Positions 37,140-45,852 of a stretch of 64,000 nucleotides of DNA are shown here, piece by piece. The position numbers and the translations under genes are program-made. The notes under the pieces are model-generated. The model did no database searches. It was not told the DNA's origin and saw only the letters and a list, made by a program, of their open reading frames with translations. This stretch comes from Rhodobacteraceae bacterium UBA6796 (GTDB lineage: Bacteria > Pseudomonadota > Alphaproteobacteria > Rhodobacterales > Rhodobacteraceae): the NCBI GenBank assembly GCA_002452815.1, contig DKFM01000018.1:127122-191121 (forward strand). Direction: 5' to 3'. The stretch's first letter is position 1. Every line of letters starts with the position of its first letter.

Positions 37140-37820
37140 ATGGACAAGACAGAACAGACACAAGGCGACGCCTGCGACCCCCGGGCCGCCATGGCAGAGG
37201 GCGCCGAAACCGGCTGGCGCGGCTCGCGCGAGGGGTGGCTGGAGGCGGCCTATGGCGCGCTGGTCAGCGAAGGGATCGACGCGGTCAAGATCAAGCCGCT
37301 GGCCGAAGGGCTGAAACTGTCGCGCACCAGTTTCTACTGGTTTTTCGAAACGCGCGCGGCGCTGCTGGAGGCGCTGGCCGAGATGTGGGAGGCGCGCACG
37401 ACCACCCCGCTGTGCGCGGCCACCCGGGCCTATGCCGAGTCGGAAACCGAGGCGATGTTGAACGTCATCGGCTGTTTCCTGCGCCCCGAAACCTTCGACG
37501 CCGGGCTGGAATTCGCGATGCGCGGCTGGGGGCTGAAAGATCCCGCGATCATGGCGCAGATCACGGCCGCAGATCAGCGCCGCCTGACCGCGCTGAGTGA
37601 CATGCTCGAACGTTGGGGGCATGGGCCGCAGGACGCCGATGTCCGTGCCCGCACGATCTATCTGGTGCAGATCGGCTATATCTCGATGCGCGCCGAAGAG
37701 AGCCTCGAAACCCGGCTCGCGCGCATTCCGACCTATGTCGAGATCTACACCGGCCACCCGCCCGCCCCGCGCGAGATCGCGCGGTTTCGCGCGCGCTTCG
37801 GCCTGAGCGCGGAGGCATAG
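37140..37820 (+). CDS. TetR-family transcriptional regulator
   Basis: A 226-residue protein. The TetR helix-turn-helix spans about residues 33-75 (EAAYGALVSEGIDAVKIKPL, LKLSRTSFYWFFETRAALLE). The remainder is the helical ligand and dimer domain. An unusually long N-terminal extension of about 27 residues precedes the HTH. It is divergent from the flavin oxidoreductase and followed after 2 bases by a ProC-like gene, so it probably controls both. Confidence 0.9.
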   Translation: MDKTEQTQGDACDPRAAMAEGAETGWRGSREGWLEAAYGALVSEGIDAVKIKPLAEGLKLSRTSFYWFFETRAALLEALAEMWEARTTTPLCAATRAYAESETEAMLNVIGCFLRPETFDAGLEFAMRGWGLKDPAIMAQITAADQRRLTALSDMLERWGHGPQDADVRARTIYLVQIGYISMRAEESLETRLARIPTYVEIYTGHPPAPREIARFRARFGLSAEA

Positions 37821-37822
37821 TC

Positions 37823-38566
37823 ATGGATCTGGGCTTCATCGGCACCGGCACGATCGCGGCGGCGGTGGTGACGGGGATCGCGGGGCAGGGGCATGGCATC
37901 GTGGTGTCCGAACGCAGCAGGGCGCAGTCGGCGCGGCTGGCGGCGCAGTTTCCGGCGGTGCGCGTGGCCCCGAACCAGCAGGTGCTGGACCGCAGCGAGG
38001 TGGTGTTTCTGGGGCTTCTGGCCGCGCAGGCGCCGACGGTTCTGGCCGGGTTGCGGTTTCGTCCGGGTCAGCGGGTGGTTTCGTTCATTGCCGATCTGTC
38101 GCTCGATGCGGTGGCGACGCTTGTCGCACCGGCGCAGGCGGTGGCGATCATGCTGCCATTTCCGGCGATCGCGCAGGGCGGATCGGTGATCCTGACGCTG
38201 GGGGATGCAGGCCTGATCCGCGACATCTTCTGCCCGACCAATACCGTGTTCGAGGTGACCAGCCAGGACGAATTGCGCAGCTATCTGTGCGCGCAGGCGG
38301 TGTTGTCGCCCGCCGTGCTGATGGTGGCCACGGCGGCCGACTGGCTGGCCGGACAGGGGGCCGACCGTGCTGCGGGCGAGACCTTCCTGCGCGCGCTGGT
38401 GGCCTCGGGCCTGCAGGGCGCGGGGTGCCGCGAAACGCTTGCCGCGCTTGATACGCCGGGGGGCTATAATCAGCGGCTGCGGCAGGCGCTTGAACGTGCG
38501 GGGATGGTGGCGGCGCTGGAGGCGGGATTGACCGGATTGCAGGCCCCTCGGCCGCCGGAGCCCTGA
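37823..38566 (+). CDS. ProC-like NADP-binding reductase
   Basis: A 247-residue protein with an N-terminal Rossmann fold (MDLGFIGTGTIAAAVVTGIA) and a C-terminal helical dimer domain containing DTPGGYNQRLRQALERAG, similar to pyrroline-5-carboxylate reductase. GGAGG lies 8 bases before ATG 37823. ProC makes proline from pyrroline-5-carboxylate; divergent members reduce other cyclic imines. With the demethylase-like oxidoreductase nearby, a role in using N-methylated proline derivatives is plausible but unproven. Confidence 0.75.
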   Translation: MDLGFIGTGTIAAAVVTGIAGQGHGIVVSERSRAQSARLAAQFPAVRVAPNQQVLDRSEVVFLGLLAAQAPTVLAGLRFRPGQRVVSFIADLSLDAVATLVAPAQAVAIMLPFPAIAQGGSVILTLGDAGLIRDIFCPTNTVFEVTSQDELRSYLCAQAVLSPAVLMVATAADWLAGQGADRAAGETFLRALVASGLQGAGCRETLAALDTPGGYNQRLRQALERAGMVAALEAGLTGLQAPRPPEP

Positions 38567-38838
38567 ACCACGTGCCAGCCGGGGCCCGTCTCGCGCCCAC
38601 CGCGGGGCGCCCGGTCACAGGCGGGTTGGCTTGTACATTCCCGGGGGTCGATCCGGCACAAAATGCCTGTGTGACATGCTGGCGTCAGAAACGGGTGGTC
38701 TCCTGCCGGGAATTTTCATAGCCTGCCCTAAGCCAAAGCCTTCGGGGAGGTCGCCTCCCATGCCATGGCACTGCGTCAGGCCGTCCGGCAGATGTGACGT
38801 GCCCGCGCCGGCATTCCATCCAGACAGGGTGATCCAGA
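38567..38838. other. Intergenic region before the P-type ATPase gene
   Basis: About 270 bases. No coding ORF is convincing and no clear promoter or riboswitch is visible. A small GGAGG-TCG-CCTCC hairpin lies around 38746-38758. Confidence 0.4.
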
Positions 38839-41565
38839 ATGACACAGCAACCCGCCCGCAGATCCGACTATCACGCGCAAACCCCTGCCGAGGTGCTGGA
38901 CAGCCTGCAGGCGACAGAGGCGGGGCTGAGTTCGGCCGAGGCGCTGCGCAGGGGGCAGTTCCACGGTCCCAACCGCCTGCCCGAACCGCCCCGGGACAGC
39001 GCGGTGCTGCGGTTCTTGCGGCAATTCCACAATGTGCTGATCTATGTGCTTCTGGGGGCGGCGGCGGTCACGGCGGGGTTGCATCACTGGGTCGATACCG
39101 GGGTGATCCTGGCAGTGGTCTTTGCCAATGCGATTATCGGCTATATTCAGGAAGGCCGCGCGGAAGAGGCGATGGCGGCGATCCGCGGGATGCTGGCGCC
39201 CCATGCGGCGGTGCTGCGCGACGGCAGGCGGCAAAGCCTGGATGCCGAAGCGCTGGTGCCCGGCGATATCGTGCTGCTGGAGGCGGGCGACCGGATCGCC
39301 GCGGATCTGCGCGTGCTGCAGGCGCGGGGCCTGAAGGTGGAAGAGGCGATCCTGACCGGAGAATCCATCCCCGCGGACAAGACAAGCGCCCCGGTTGCCG
39401 CCGATGCCGCCCTGGGCGACCGTGCCTCCATGCTGTTCAGCGGAACGCTTGTGGCGGCGGGCACCGCGCGCGGCGTCGTCACCGCCACCGGACGAGAGAC
39501 CGAGATCGGCCGGATCAGCGGCATGATCTCGGCGGTCGAGACCCTGTCCACGCCACTCGTGCGGCAGATCGACATCTTCTCGCGCTGGCTGACCGTCTTC
39601 ATCCTGATCGTGGCGGCCAGCTTGCTGGTCTATGGTTATGTCGTCGGACATATGGAGTTCGGCGCGCTGTTCATGGCCGTGGTCAGCCTGTCGGTCGCGG
39701 CGATCCCCGAGGGCTTGCCCGCCGTTCTGACCATCACGCTGGCGGTGGGCGTGCGTGCGATGGCCAGCCGCAACGCCATCGTTCGCCGTCTGCCCGCGAT
39801 CGAAACGCTGGGGTCGGTCTCGGTCATCTGTTCGGACAAGACCGGCACCCTGACCCGCAACGAGATGACGGTGGCCTCGCTTGCCGGGGCGGGGCATGTC
39901 TATGCGGTCGACGGCGAGGGCTATGCACCCGAGGGCGCGGTGCGGCTGAGTGATGCCGAGGTCGGCCCGACCGAACATGCCGTGCTGCTGGAATTCGCCC
40001 GGGCAGCGGGCCTGTGCAACGATGCCCTGTTGCACGAGGCCGAGGGAGACTGGCGGGTCGACGGCGATCCGATGGAAGGCGCGCTCATGGCGCTGGCGGG
40101 CAAGATCACGGGCGAGGGGCACGCGCCGTTCCGCGACTGGCAGCGGCTGGATGTGATCCCCTTCGACGCGGCGCATCGCTACATGTCGGTGCTGCACCGG
40201 GCCGCCGATGGTCGGCGCTTCATCCATGTGAAGGGCGCGCCCGAAGCGGTCTTGGCGATGTGCGCCGATCAGCGTGCGGCCGACGGCGGTGTCGAACCGC
40301 TTGATGGCGCCTATTGGGAGGACCGGATCGACGATCTGGCCGGCGCGGGGGAACGGGTGATCGCGGTCGCCGTTCGCCCCGCAGACCCCCAGACCGAAGA
40401 GCTGACGCCTGCGGAACTGGTCGGCCGGATGACCCTTGTGGGGCTGGTGGGGCTGATAGACCCGCCGCGCCCCGAAGCCATCGTTGCGGTTGCCGAATGC
40501 CATGCCGCCGGGATCGCGGTGAAAATGATTACCGGGGATCACGCCATGACGGCGCGCGCAATCGGCGAACGGATCGGGTTGAAGAACTGCGCCCGCGTGC
40601 TGACCGGCGCCGATATCGAGGCAATGGACGATGCCGATCTGGCCGAGGCCGTGATGCACACCAATATCTTCGCCCGCACCGCCCCGGAACACAAGCTGCG
40701 GCTGGTGGCCGCGCTGCAATCGCGGGGCCTGACCGTTGCGATGACCGGCGACGGGGTCAATGACGCGCCCGCGCTCAAGCGCGCCGATGCGGGCATCGCG
40801 ATGGGCCGCAAGGGCAGCGAGGCCGCCAAGGAGGCCGCCGAACTGGTGTTGACCGACGACAATTTCGCGTCGATCGCCGCGGCGGTGCGCGAGGGGCGCA
40901 CGGTCTATGACAACATCAAGAAGGTCATCAGCTGGAACCTGCCCACCAGCGCGGGCGAGGCGATGACCATTGTCGCGGCCCTGTTTCTGGGCATGGCCCT
41001 GCCGATCACCGCGGTGCAGATCCTGTGGGTCAACCTGATCACCGCGATCACGCTGGGGCTGGCGCTGGCGTTCGAGCCGACCGAGGCGGGGACCATGCGC
41101 CGCCCGCCCCGCGCCCGGGGCGAACCGCTGCTGGGTGGCGCGCTGATCTGGCATATCGTGCTGGTGTCCGGGCTGTTTCTGGTCGCGGCCTTCGGCATCT
41201 ATCGCTATGCCACCGACAAGGGCTATGCCCCCGAACTGGCCCAGACGATGGCGATGAACACGCTGGTCGTGCTTGAAATCTTCCACCTGTTTTTCATCCG
41301 CAACATCTATGGCACCTCGCTGAACTGGGCCGCAGTCCGGGGAACGAAGGTGGTCTGGGGCAGCGTCATCGCGGTCACGGCGGCGCAATTCGCGCTGACC
41401 TATCTGCCGCCACTGCAACAGATGTTCGGCACGCGCGCGGTGCCGTTTCTGGACGGGGTCGTGGTCGTGGCGGTCGGGGTGGTGTTCTTCGCCCTGATCG
41501 AGACGGAAAAGCAGATGCGGCTGGCCTTCGCGCGGATGTCCTCGGGCGCGCCGAAGGGCGACTAG
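38839..41565 (+). CDS. Cation-transporting P-type ATPase (P2 class)
   Basis: A 908-residue pump with ten predicted helices. It has the actuator motif ILTGESIPADKTSAP, phosphorylation Asp333 in VICSDKTGTLTRNEM, the nucleotide-domain HVKGAPEAVLAMC and the hinge VAMTGDGVNDAPALKRADAG. Helix M4 carries VAAIPEGLPAVLTI, as in calcium and sodium pumps. In M6 the sequence is VNLITAITLGLALAF, where SERCA has an acidic Asp, so calcium specificity is doubtful. The ion is therefore left open (Ca, Na/K or H). The gene stands alone, converging on the B12 operon. Confidence 0.9.
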   Translation: MTQQPARRSDYHAQTPAEVLDSLQATEAGLSSAEALRRGQFHGPNRLPEPPRDSAVLRFLRQFHNVLIYVLLGAAAVTAGLHHWVDTGVILAVVFANAIIGYIQEGRAEEAMAAIRGMLAPHAAVLRDGRRQSLDAEALVPGDIVLLEAGDRIAADLRVLQARGLKVEEAILTGESIPADKTSAPVAADAALGDRASMLFSGTLVAAGTARGVVTATGRETEIGRISGMISAVETLSTPLVRQIDIFSRWLTVFILIVAASLLVYGYVVGHMEFGALFMAVVSLSVAAIPEGLPAVLTITLAVGVRAMASRNAIVRRLPAIETLGSVSVICSDKTGTLTRNEMTVASLAGAGHVYAVDGEGYAPEGAVRLSDAEVGPTEHAVLLEFARAAGLCNDALLHEAEGDWRVDGDPMEGALMALAGKITGEGHAPFRDWQRLDVIPFDAAHRYMSVLHRAADGRRFIHVKGAPEAVLAMCADQRAADGGVEPLDGAYWEDRIDDLAGAGERVIAVAVRPADPQTEELTPAELVGRMTLVGLVGLIDPPRPEAIVAVAECHAAGIAVKMITGDHAMTARAIGERIGLKNCARVLTGADIEAMDDADLAEAVMHTNIFARTAPEHKLRLVAALQSRGLTVAMTGDGVNDAPALKRADAGIAMGRKGSEAAKEAAELVLTDDNFASIAAAVREGRTVYDNIKKVISWNLPTSAGEAMTIVAALFLGMALPITAVQILWVNLITAITLGLALAFEPTEAGTMRRPPRARGEPLLGGALIWHIVLVSGLFLVAAFGIYRYATDKGYAPELAQTMAMNTLVVLEIFHLFFIRNIYGTSLNWAAVRGTKVVWGSVIAVTAAQFALTYLPPLQQMFGTRAVPFLDGVVVVAVGVVFFALIETEKQMRLAFARMSSGAPKGD

Positions 41566-41611
41566 GGCAGGGTGGCCGGTGGCGGTGGGGGCGGGTCCGC
41601 CCCCTCGAGGC

Positions 41612-42619
41612 TCAGTGCCCTTGGGCCAATGGCTCGGTGCTGTCCTCCTCGGGTTCCCCCCGGTCGAAGCAGGCGCGCCAGCCCTGCAACAGCGCGCCGT
41701 CGCCGCCCTTTGCCGCGTGCTGACGCAGGGCGTTGCGCAACGCGACCCGTCCCTGCCGCGAGGCGGGGGGCGGAAAATCCTCGGGCGCGACCCCGGCTTC
41801 CAGCGCCCGCCAGACCCGGCGCTTGGTGTCCAGATAGCCCTCTGGTCCCCAGGCTTCGAGCAGGGTTTCGAAACGTGCGAACAGGGCGGCGTCGAAGGGC
41901 CGGTCGGCGCCCATCGCATCGCTGACCGGGCTGTCGGGATGCAGCCCGCCACAGGGCACCAGCCCCGCCGGGATCGGCTGATTGGCCGAATGGGTGCGCC
42001 CCGAGGCGATCAGCCGGGGCAGCACATGGGTATGCGGCCCGGCGGGCGAAACGCCCCCGGTATCGGGCCCGCCGATCTTCTGGAATACCTCGACCCGCCC
42101 GATATTGGTCAGCGCCACGCGGTGCGGATGCGCCCTCAGGATCGCCCCCATCGCCGGATTGGCCGGATCGAGGACCGAGCGCCCCACCGCGGCATCCAGC
42201 TGTGCGATCAGGGCGGGGTCTTCGGTGCGGATGCAGAAATCGACCTGCGGCAGGCCCAGCCCCATGTCGTAAAGCACGGCCTTGCGGTGCATCGGCCGGA
42301 TCGCCCGGGTATCGGCGCCAAGCCGGGTAAGCACCCGGCGGGCGGCCCGGCGGGCCTCGGCTTCGGGCAGGCACAGCGCGACCGACTGGCCCCAGCGATG
42401 CACGCGCGGTGAAAGCGTCTCGAAGGCCACCGGATGGATGCGTTCGGGCGCCTCGAGCCGGATTGCCCCGCGGCTTGTCGCCACGATCCCGTCGCGCAGG
42501 ATGCCGGTGTCTTCGCCCGCGTCGCGGTGAAATTCGGCGATGGCCCCGAAAGAGCCCATCGACCAGCCATGCCCGGGGTCTTCCAGGGCTTCCAGCAGGG
42601 TCTTGCGAATGTCGATCAT
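41612..42619 (-). CDS. Unrecognised protein at the end of the B12 uptake operon
   Basis: A 335-residue soluble protein from ATG 42619, which overlaps the cbiZ stop. Segments include EDPGHGWSMGSFGAIAEFHR, RPMHRKAVLYDMGLGLPQVD, GGVSPAGPHTHVLPRLIASG and ANQPIPAGLVPCGGLHPDSP. Several histidines and conserved-looking glycines suggest an enzyme or metal/cofactor-binding protein. I do not recognise the family. Position as the last gene of a cobalamin-riboswitch operon points to a role in corrinoid uptake or salvage, perhaps linked to CbiZ. Confidence 0.8.
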   Translation of the reverse strand: MIDIRKTLLEALEDPGHGWSMGSFGAIAEFHRDAGEDTGILRDGIVATSRGAIRLEAPERIHPVAFETLSPRVHRWGQSVALCLPEAEARRAARRVLTRLGADTRAIRPMHRKAVLYDMGLGLPQVDFCIRTEDPALIAQLDAAVGRSVLDPANPAMGAILRAHPHRVALTNIGRVEVFQKIGGPDTGGVSPAGPHTHVLPRLIASGRTHSANQPIPAGLVPCGGLHPDSPVSDAMGADRPFDAALFARFETLLEAWGPEGYLDTKRRVWRALEAGVAPEDFPPPASRQGRVALRNALRQHAAKGGDGALLQGWRACFDRGEPEEDSTEPLAQGH

Positions 42620-43299
42620 TTCAAACTCCCGTTTTCGGCGATCCAGTCCTGTGCCCCGGCGGTCACGGCGGTATAGACGGCATGGCCCACGGCCTCGCCC
42701 AGGGCGGTATGCAGTCCCGCGAAGTTCTGAGTGCCCGGCGGGGCGGCCAGGGCCAGGCAATCGGTGCCGGTGCCGGTCATCGGCCCCTGCGGCAGATCGA
42801 GCCGGGCCGCGATCACCGCCGCCGTGCGCGCCTGTGCAGCAATCGTCAGCGCCTCGATCTGCGCGGTTTCGGTCAAGCCCCAGCCGGGTGCGGGGCCTGC
42901 CAGCTGCACCGCGATGTTGATCGTGCCATAGCTGCCGCCCGCCTCGGGGCAGGGCCGGTTCTGACGGTGGCCGACCCGTTCGGCATTGCCCAGCCCCACC
43001 GTGGCCAGGGCTGCGGCCCGGATACCTTCGACGCAGGCCTCGGCCCGGGTGTAGCGGCGGATGTCGCGCGAGGTCAGCATCCCCACGGCGTCGATGAAAC
43101 CGTGCTGCGCCAACTGCCCGGGGAACCATGTCTCGACCGCGAAATCGCGTGTCAGATCGGCATTGCGTACCTCGCGCCAGATAATCTGGCGCGCATGGAC
43201 GAAACCGGGTCGGTGCGGGGCGAAGCTCAGCACCCGCTGCGGCGCGCCCAGATCGACGACAAGCCAGGGGTGGCTCAATGTGGCGGACAGAAGCGTCAT
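42616..43299 (-). CDS. cbiZ: Adenosylcobinamide amidohydrolase CbiZ
   Basis: A 227-residue protein from ATG 43299. MLTSRDIRRYTRAEACVEGI, GTINIAVQLAGPAPGWGLTE and GPMTGTGTDCLALAAPPG match CbiZ. CbiZ removes the aminopropanol arm of adenosylcobinamide to give adenosylcobyric acid, letting the cell remodel imported corrinoids; this activity is known in Rhodobacter sphaeroides. It overlaps btuD upstream and the unrecognised gene downstream. Confidence 0.9.
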   Translation of the reverse strand: MTLLSATLSHPWLVVDLGAPQRVLSFAPHRPGFVHARQIIWREVRNADLTRDFAVETWFPGQLAQHGFIDAVGMLTSRDIRRYTRAEACVEGIRAAALATVGLGNAERVGHRQNRPCPEAGGSYGTINIAVQLAGPAPGWGLTETAQIEALTIAAQARTAAVIAARLDLPQGPMTGTGTDCLALAAPPGTQNFAGLHTALGEAVGHAVYTAVTAGAQDWIAENGSLK

Positions 43300-44030
43300 G
43301 ATCCCACCACCTCCAGCGGTTGAACGCAGAGCGCGCCGGCGACCTCGGCAAGATGGCAGCGAATGGCGAAGACCTGTTCCAGCAGGGCCGGGGTCAGCAC
43401 CGTGCGCGGCGCACCATCGGCCACGATGCGGCCCTGCGACAGCACCACGATCCGCGTGCAATGGCGCGCGGCCAGGCTCAGGTCGTGCAACGAGGCGACC
43501 ACCCCGCGCCCTTCGGTGGCGAGGGTTGCGAAACATTGCATGCAGCCGATCTGATGCGCGGAGTCAAGCCCGGCAATCGGTTCGTCGGCCAGCAGCAGCG
43601 GGGTGTCCTGCGCCAGCGCGCGGGCGATCAGCACCCGGGCCTGCTCGCCGCCCGACAGGGCGGTGGCGGGGCGCTCGGCGAAGCGGGCGACATCCATCCG
43701 TTCCAGCGCGTCACACACCTGTGGCGCCTGTTCGTTGCCGTTTTGCGCCAGCGCCACCAGATGACGCACGCTGACCGGCCAGGCGATGTCGCGCGCCTGT
43801 GGCAGCCAGGCCGCGGCACGGGCGCGGGCGGGCAGCGGCAGCCCGGCAAGCGAGCTGTCCCCGGTGGCGGCGATCAACCCCAGTGCGGCGCGCAGCAGCG
43901 TGGATTTCCCGGCCCCGTTCGGACCGATCAGGCCGACGAATTCGCCGGGCGCCACCTGCAGCGTGGCCGGGTGCAGCGGCACCTGACCGCCGCGCCGCAC
44001 GCTCAGGTTTCGGATCGACAGAAGCGTCAT
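43296..44030 (-). CDS. btuD: Cobalamin/siderophore-type ABC ATPase BtuD
   Basis: A 244-residue ATPase with Walker A GLIGPNGAGKSTLLRAAL, signature ALSGGEQARVLIARALAQD, Walker B LLLADEPIAGLDSAH and the H-loop VVASLHDLSLAARH. FecCD-type partner specificity is set by BtuC, encoded next. Overlaps both neighbours by 4 bases. The riboswitch-led operon supports cobalamin rather than a siderophore. Confidence 0.9.
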   Translation of the reverse strand: MTLLSIRNLSVRRGGQVPLHPATLQVAPGEFVGLIGPNGAGKSTLLRAALGLIAATGDSSLAGLPLPARARAAAWLPQARDIAWPVSVRHLVALAQNGNEQAPQVCDALERMDVARFAERPATALSGGEQARVLIARALAQDTPLLLADEPIAGLDSAHQIGCMQCFATLATEGRGVVASLHDLSLAARHCTRIVVLSQGRIVADGAPRTVLTPALLEQVFAIRCHLAEVAGALCVQPLEVVGS

Positions 44031-45013
44031 TGTTGCCCCCGCATGCGCCAGATCAGATGCAGGAAAACCGGCGCGCCGACGAGCGCCATCAGCACCCCCA
44101 GTTTCAGGTCGCGCCCGGGCAGGACCAGCCGCACGGCGATGTCGGCGGCCAGCACCAGAATCGCGCCCCCCAGTGCGGCGGCGGGCAGCAATGCGGCCGG
44201 ACGCGCGCCGACCAGAGGGCGCAAGAGATGCGGCACCACCAGCCCCACGAAGCCCACCGCCCCGGCGACGGCGGTCGCGGCGCCTACCGTGCAGGCGACG
44301 CCGGCCACCACCCCCAGCCGCAGCCCGCGCAGATTGATCCCCATCGAGGCCGCGGCATCCTCGCCCAGCGTCAGCACATCAAGCCCGCGCCCGCAGCGCA
44401 GCAGCATCAGCCCCCCCAGGGCCATCAGCGGCAGCGCCATCAGCACATGGGTGAAGGACCGATCCGCCAGCGATCCCATCATCCAGAACACGATCTCATT
44501 GGCGGCAAAGGGATTGGGCGAGAGGTTCAGCACCAGCGCGGTCAGTGCCGAGGCCAGCGCCGAAAGCGCGATCCCGGCGAGGATCAGCGCCAGAGAACTG
44601 CTGCCCGATCCGGCCAGCAGCAGGATCAGCGCGACCCCCAGTCCCGCCCCGCACAGCGCCGCCACCGGCAGCGCGAGCGTGAACAGCGCGGCCAGCCCGG
44701 TCTGGATCGCCAGCACCGCCCCAAGGGCCGCCGCGGCCGAGATGCCGATCACCCCGGGTTCGGCCATCGGGTTGCGCAGATAGCCTTGCATCGCGGCGCC
44801 CGACAGGCCGAGGCTCGCGCCGATCATCACCGCCAGAATGGCGCGCGGCAGGCGGATTTCGCGCATCACAAGGGTGAGCGGCCCATGCCCGCCCTCGATC
44901 AGCGCGGCAAGGCTTTCACCGGGGCCGACCGGCGCCGGCCCGGTGACGAGCGCGGCCAGAAACAGCAGCACGACCAGCGCGCCCAGTGCCCCAAGCAGAC
45001 GTGCCTGTGTCAT
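44027..45013 (-). CDS. btuC: Cobalamin ABC permease BtuC
   Basis: A 328-residue permease of the FecCD/BtuC family with about ten helices. LPRAILAVMIGASLGLSGAA, MQGYLRNPMAEPGVIGISAA and GAVGFVGLVVPHLLRPLVGA are the family hallmarks. Partner of the BtuD ATPase and the periplasmic BtuF-like protein, with which it overlaps by 4 bases. Confidence 0.92.
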   Translation of the reverse strand: MTQARLLGALGALVVLLFLAALVTGPAPVGPGESLAALIEGGHGPLTLVMREIRLPRAILAVMIGASLGLSGAAMQGYLRNPMAEPGVIGISAAAALGAVLAIQTGLAALFTLALPVAALCGAGLGVALILLLAGSGSSSLALILAGIALSALASALTALVLNLSPNPFAANEIVFWMMGSLADRSFTHVLMALPLMALGGLMLLRCGRGLDVLTLGEDAAASMGINLRGLRLGVVAGVACTVGAATAVAGAVGFVGLVVPHLLRPLVGARPAALLPAAALGGAILVLAADIAVRLVLPGRDLKLGVLMALVGAPVFLHLIWRMRGQQ

Positions 45014-45852
45014 TCCTGGCCCCCCATGTCGTCGCGCGTGGCGCGCAGCCGCTCTATCGCCGCCAGCACCGACGGCAGGCCGCAGATCCAGTCTCGGTCC
45101 TGCATCGCGGTCCGGTCGCCCGACAGGGCCAGAAGGGCGGGGTGTGACAGCACCTCTTCGGCGCGCGAGGCGCCGGGATAGGGCTGGCCCGAAATCACCA
45201 GATCCGGGTTGGCCAGGATCAGCGCCTCGAGCGGCAGCACCCCGCCTTGCGGCAGGCCCATCGAGGCCGCCAGATGTTCGAACCCGGCTGCCTCGATGAT
45301 TTCACCCGACAGGCTGCGATCGCCCGAGGTATAGCCATTGGCCGCATAGGTTGCCGCCGTCGGGCGCGGCGCCGTGACCGCCGAAGCGGGCGCGGCAATC
45401 TCTGCCAGCCGTGCCGAAAATGCCTCTGCCATCGCTTGCCCCTCGGCGTCGCGCCCCAGCGTGCGGCCCATGTCGAGCATGCCCTGCCGCACGTCCAGCA
45501 GCGAATAGGCGGGGTCGAAGATCACCACCGCGATGCCCAGCCGCTGCAGCATCGCGACGGTGGCCTGCGCGGTGAACCTGCCCGCCAGCACCAGATCCGG
45601 CCTGAGCAGATAGACCTCTTCGGCAAGGCCGTGATTGACCGGATAGGCCCGTGCCTCCGCGGCCATCACCGAGGCGCGCGGGTCCTGTGCCAGATAGGTG
45701 ACCGACACAAGCTGCCCCGGCGCGGCCAGCATCATCGCCAGCTGATCTGTGCACAGGTTGATCGAGACCACGCGGCCGGGCGCCTCGGCAAAAGCGGGCA
45801 GCGCAAGGCTGCCCGCGAGTGCGAGGGCGGCAAGACGCCCCCGGATCACCAT
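45010..45852 (-). CDS. btuF: Periplasmic cobalamin-binding protein BtuF-like
   Basis: A 280-residue protein with a signal peptide (MVIRGRLAALALAGSLALPA, cleavage near AFA-EA). It has the class III binding-protein fold: GRVVSINLCTDQLAMMLAAP, LLRPDLVLAGRFTAQATVAM, and LILANPDLVISGQPYPGASR in the second lobe. It delivers corrinoid from the BtuB receptor to BtuCD. It overlaps the btuB stop by 7 bases. Confidence 0.88.
   Translation of the reverse strand: MVIRGRLAALALAGSLALPAFAEAPGRVVSINLCTDQLAMMLAAPGQLVSVTYLAQDPRASVMAAEARAYPVNHGLAEEVYLLRPDLVLAGRFTAQATVAMLQRLGIAVVIFDPAYSLLDVRQGMLDMGRTLGRDAEGQAMAEAFSARLAEIAAPASAVTAPRPTAATYAANGYTSGDRSLSGEIIEAAGFEHLAASMGLPQGGVLPLEALILANPDLVISGQPYPGASRAEEVLSHPALLALSGDRTAMQDRDWICGLPSVLAAIERLRATRDDMGGQE

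Noticed and set aside
38776..41952. A 1058-codon minus-strand frame opposite the P-type ATPase
   Set aside because: The plus strand carries all P-type ATPase motifs; the reverse is an Arg/His/Gln-rich shadow.
43296..45852. Iron-siderophore ABC transporter
   Set aside because: The ATPase, permease and binding protein would fit either, but the cobalamin riboswitch, BtuB and CbiZ settle it for corrinoids.
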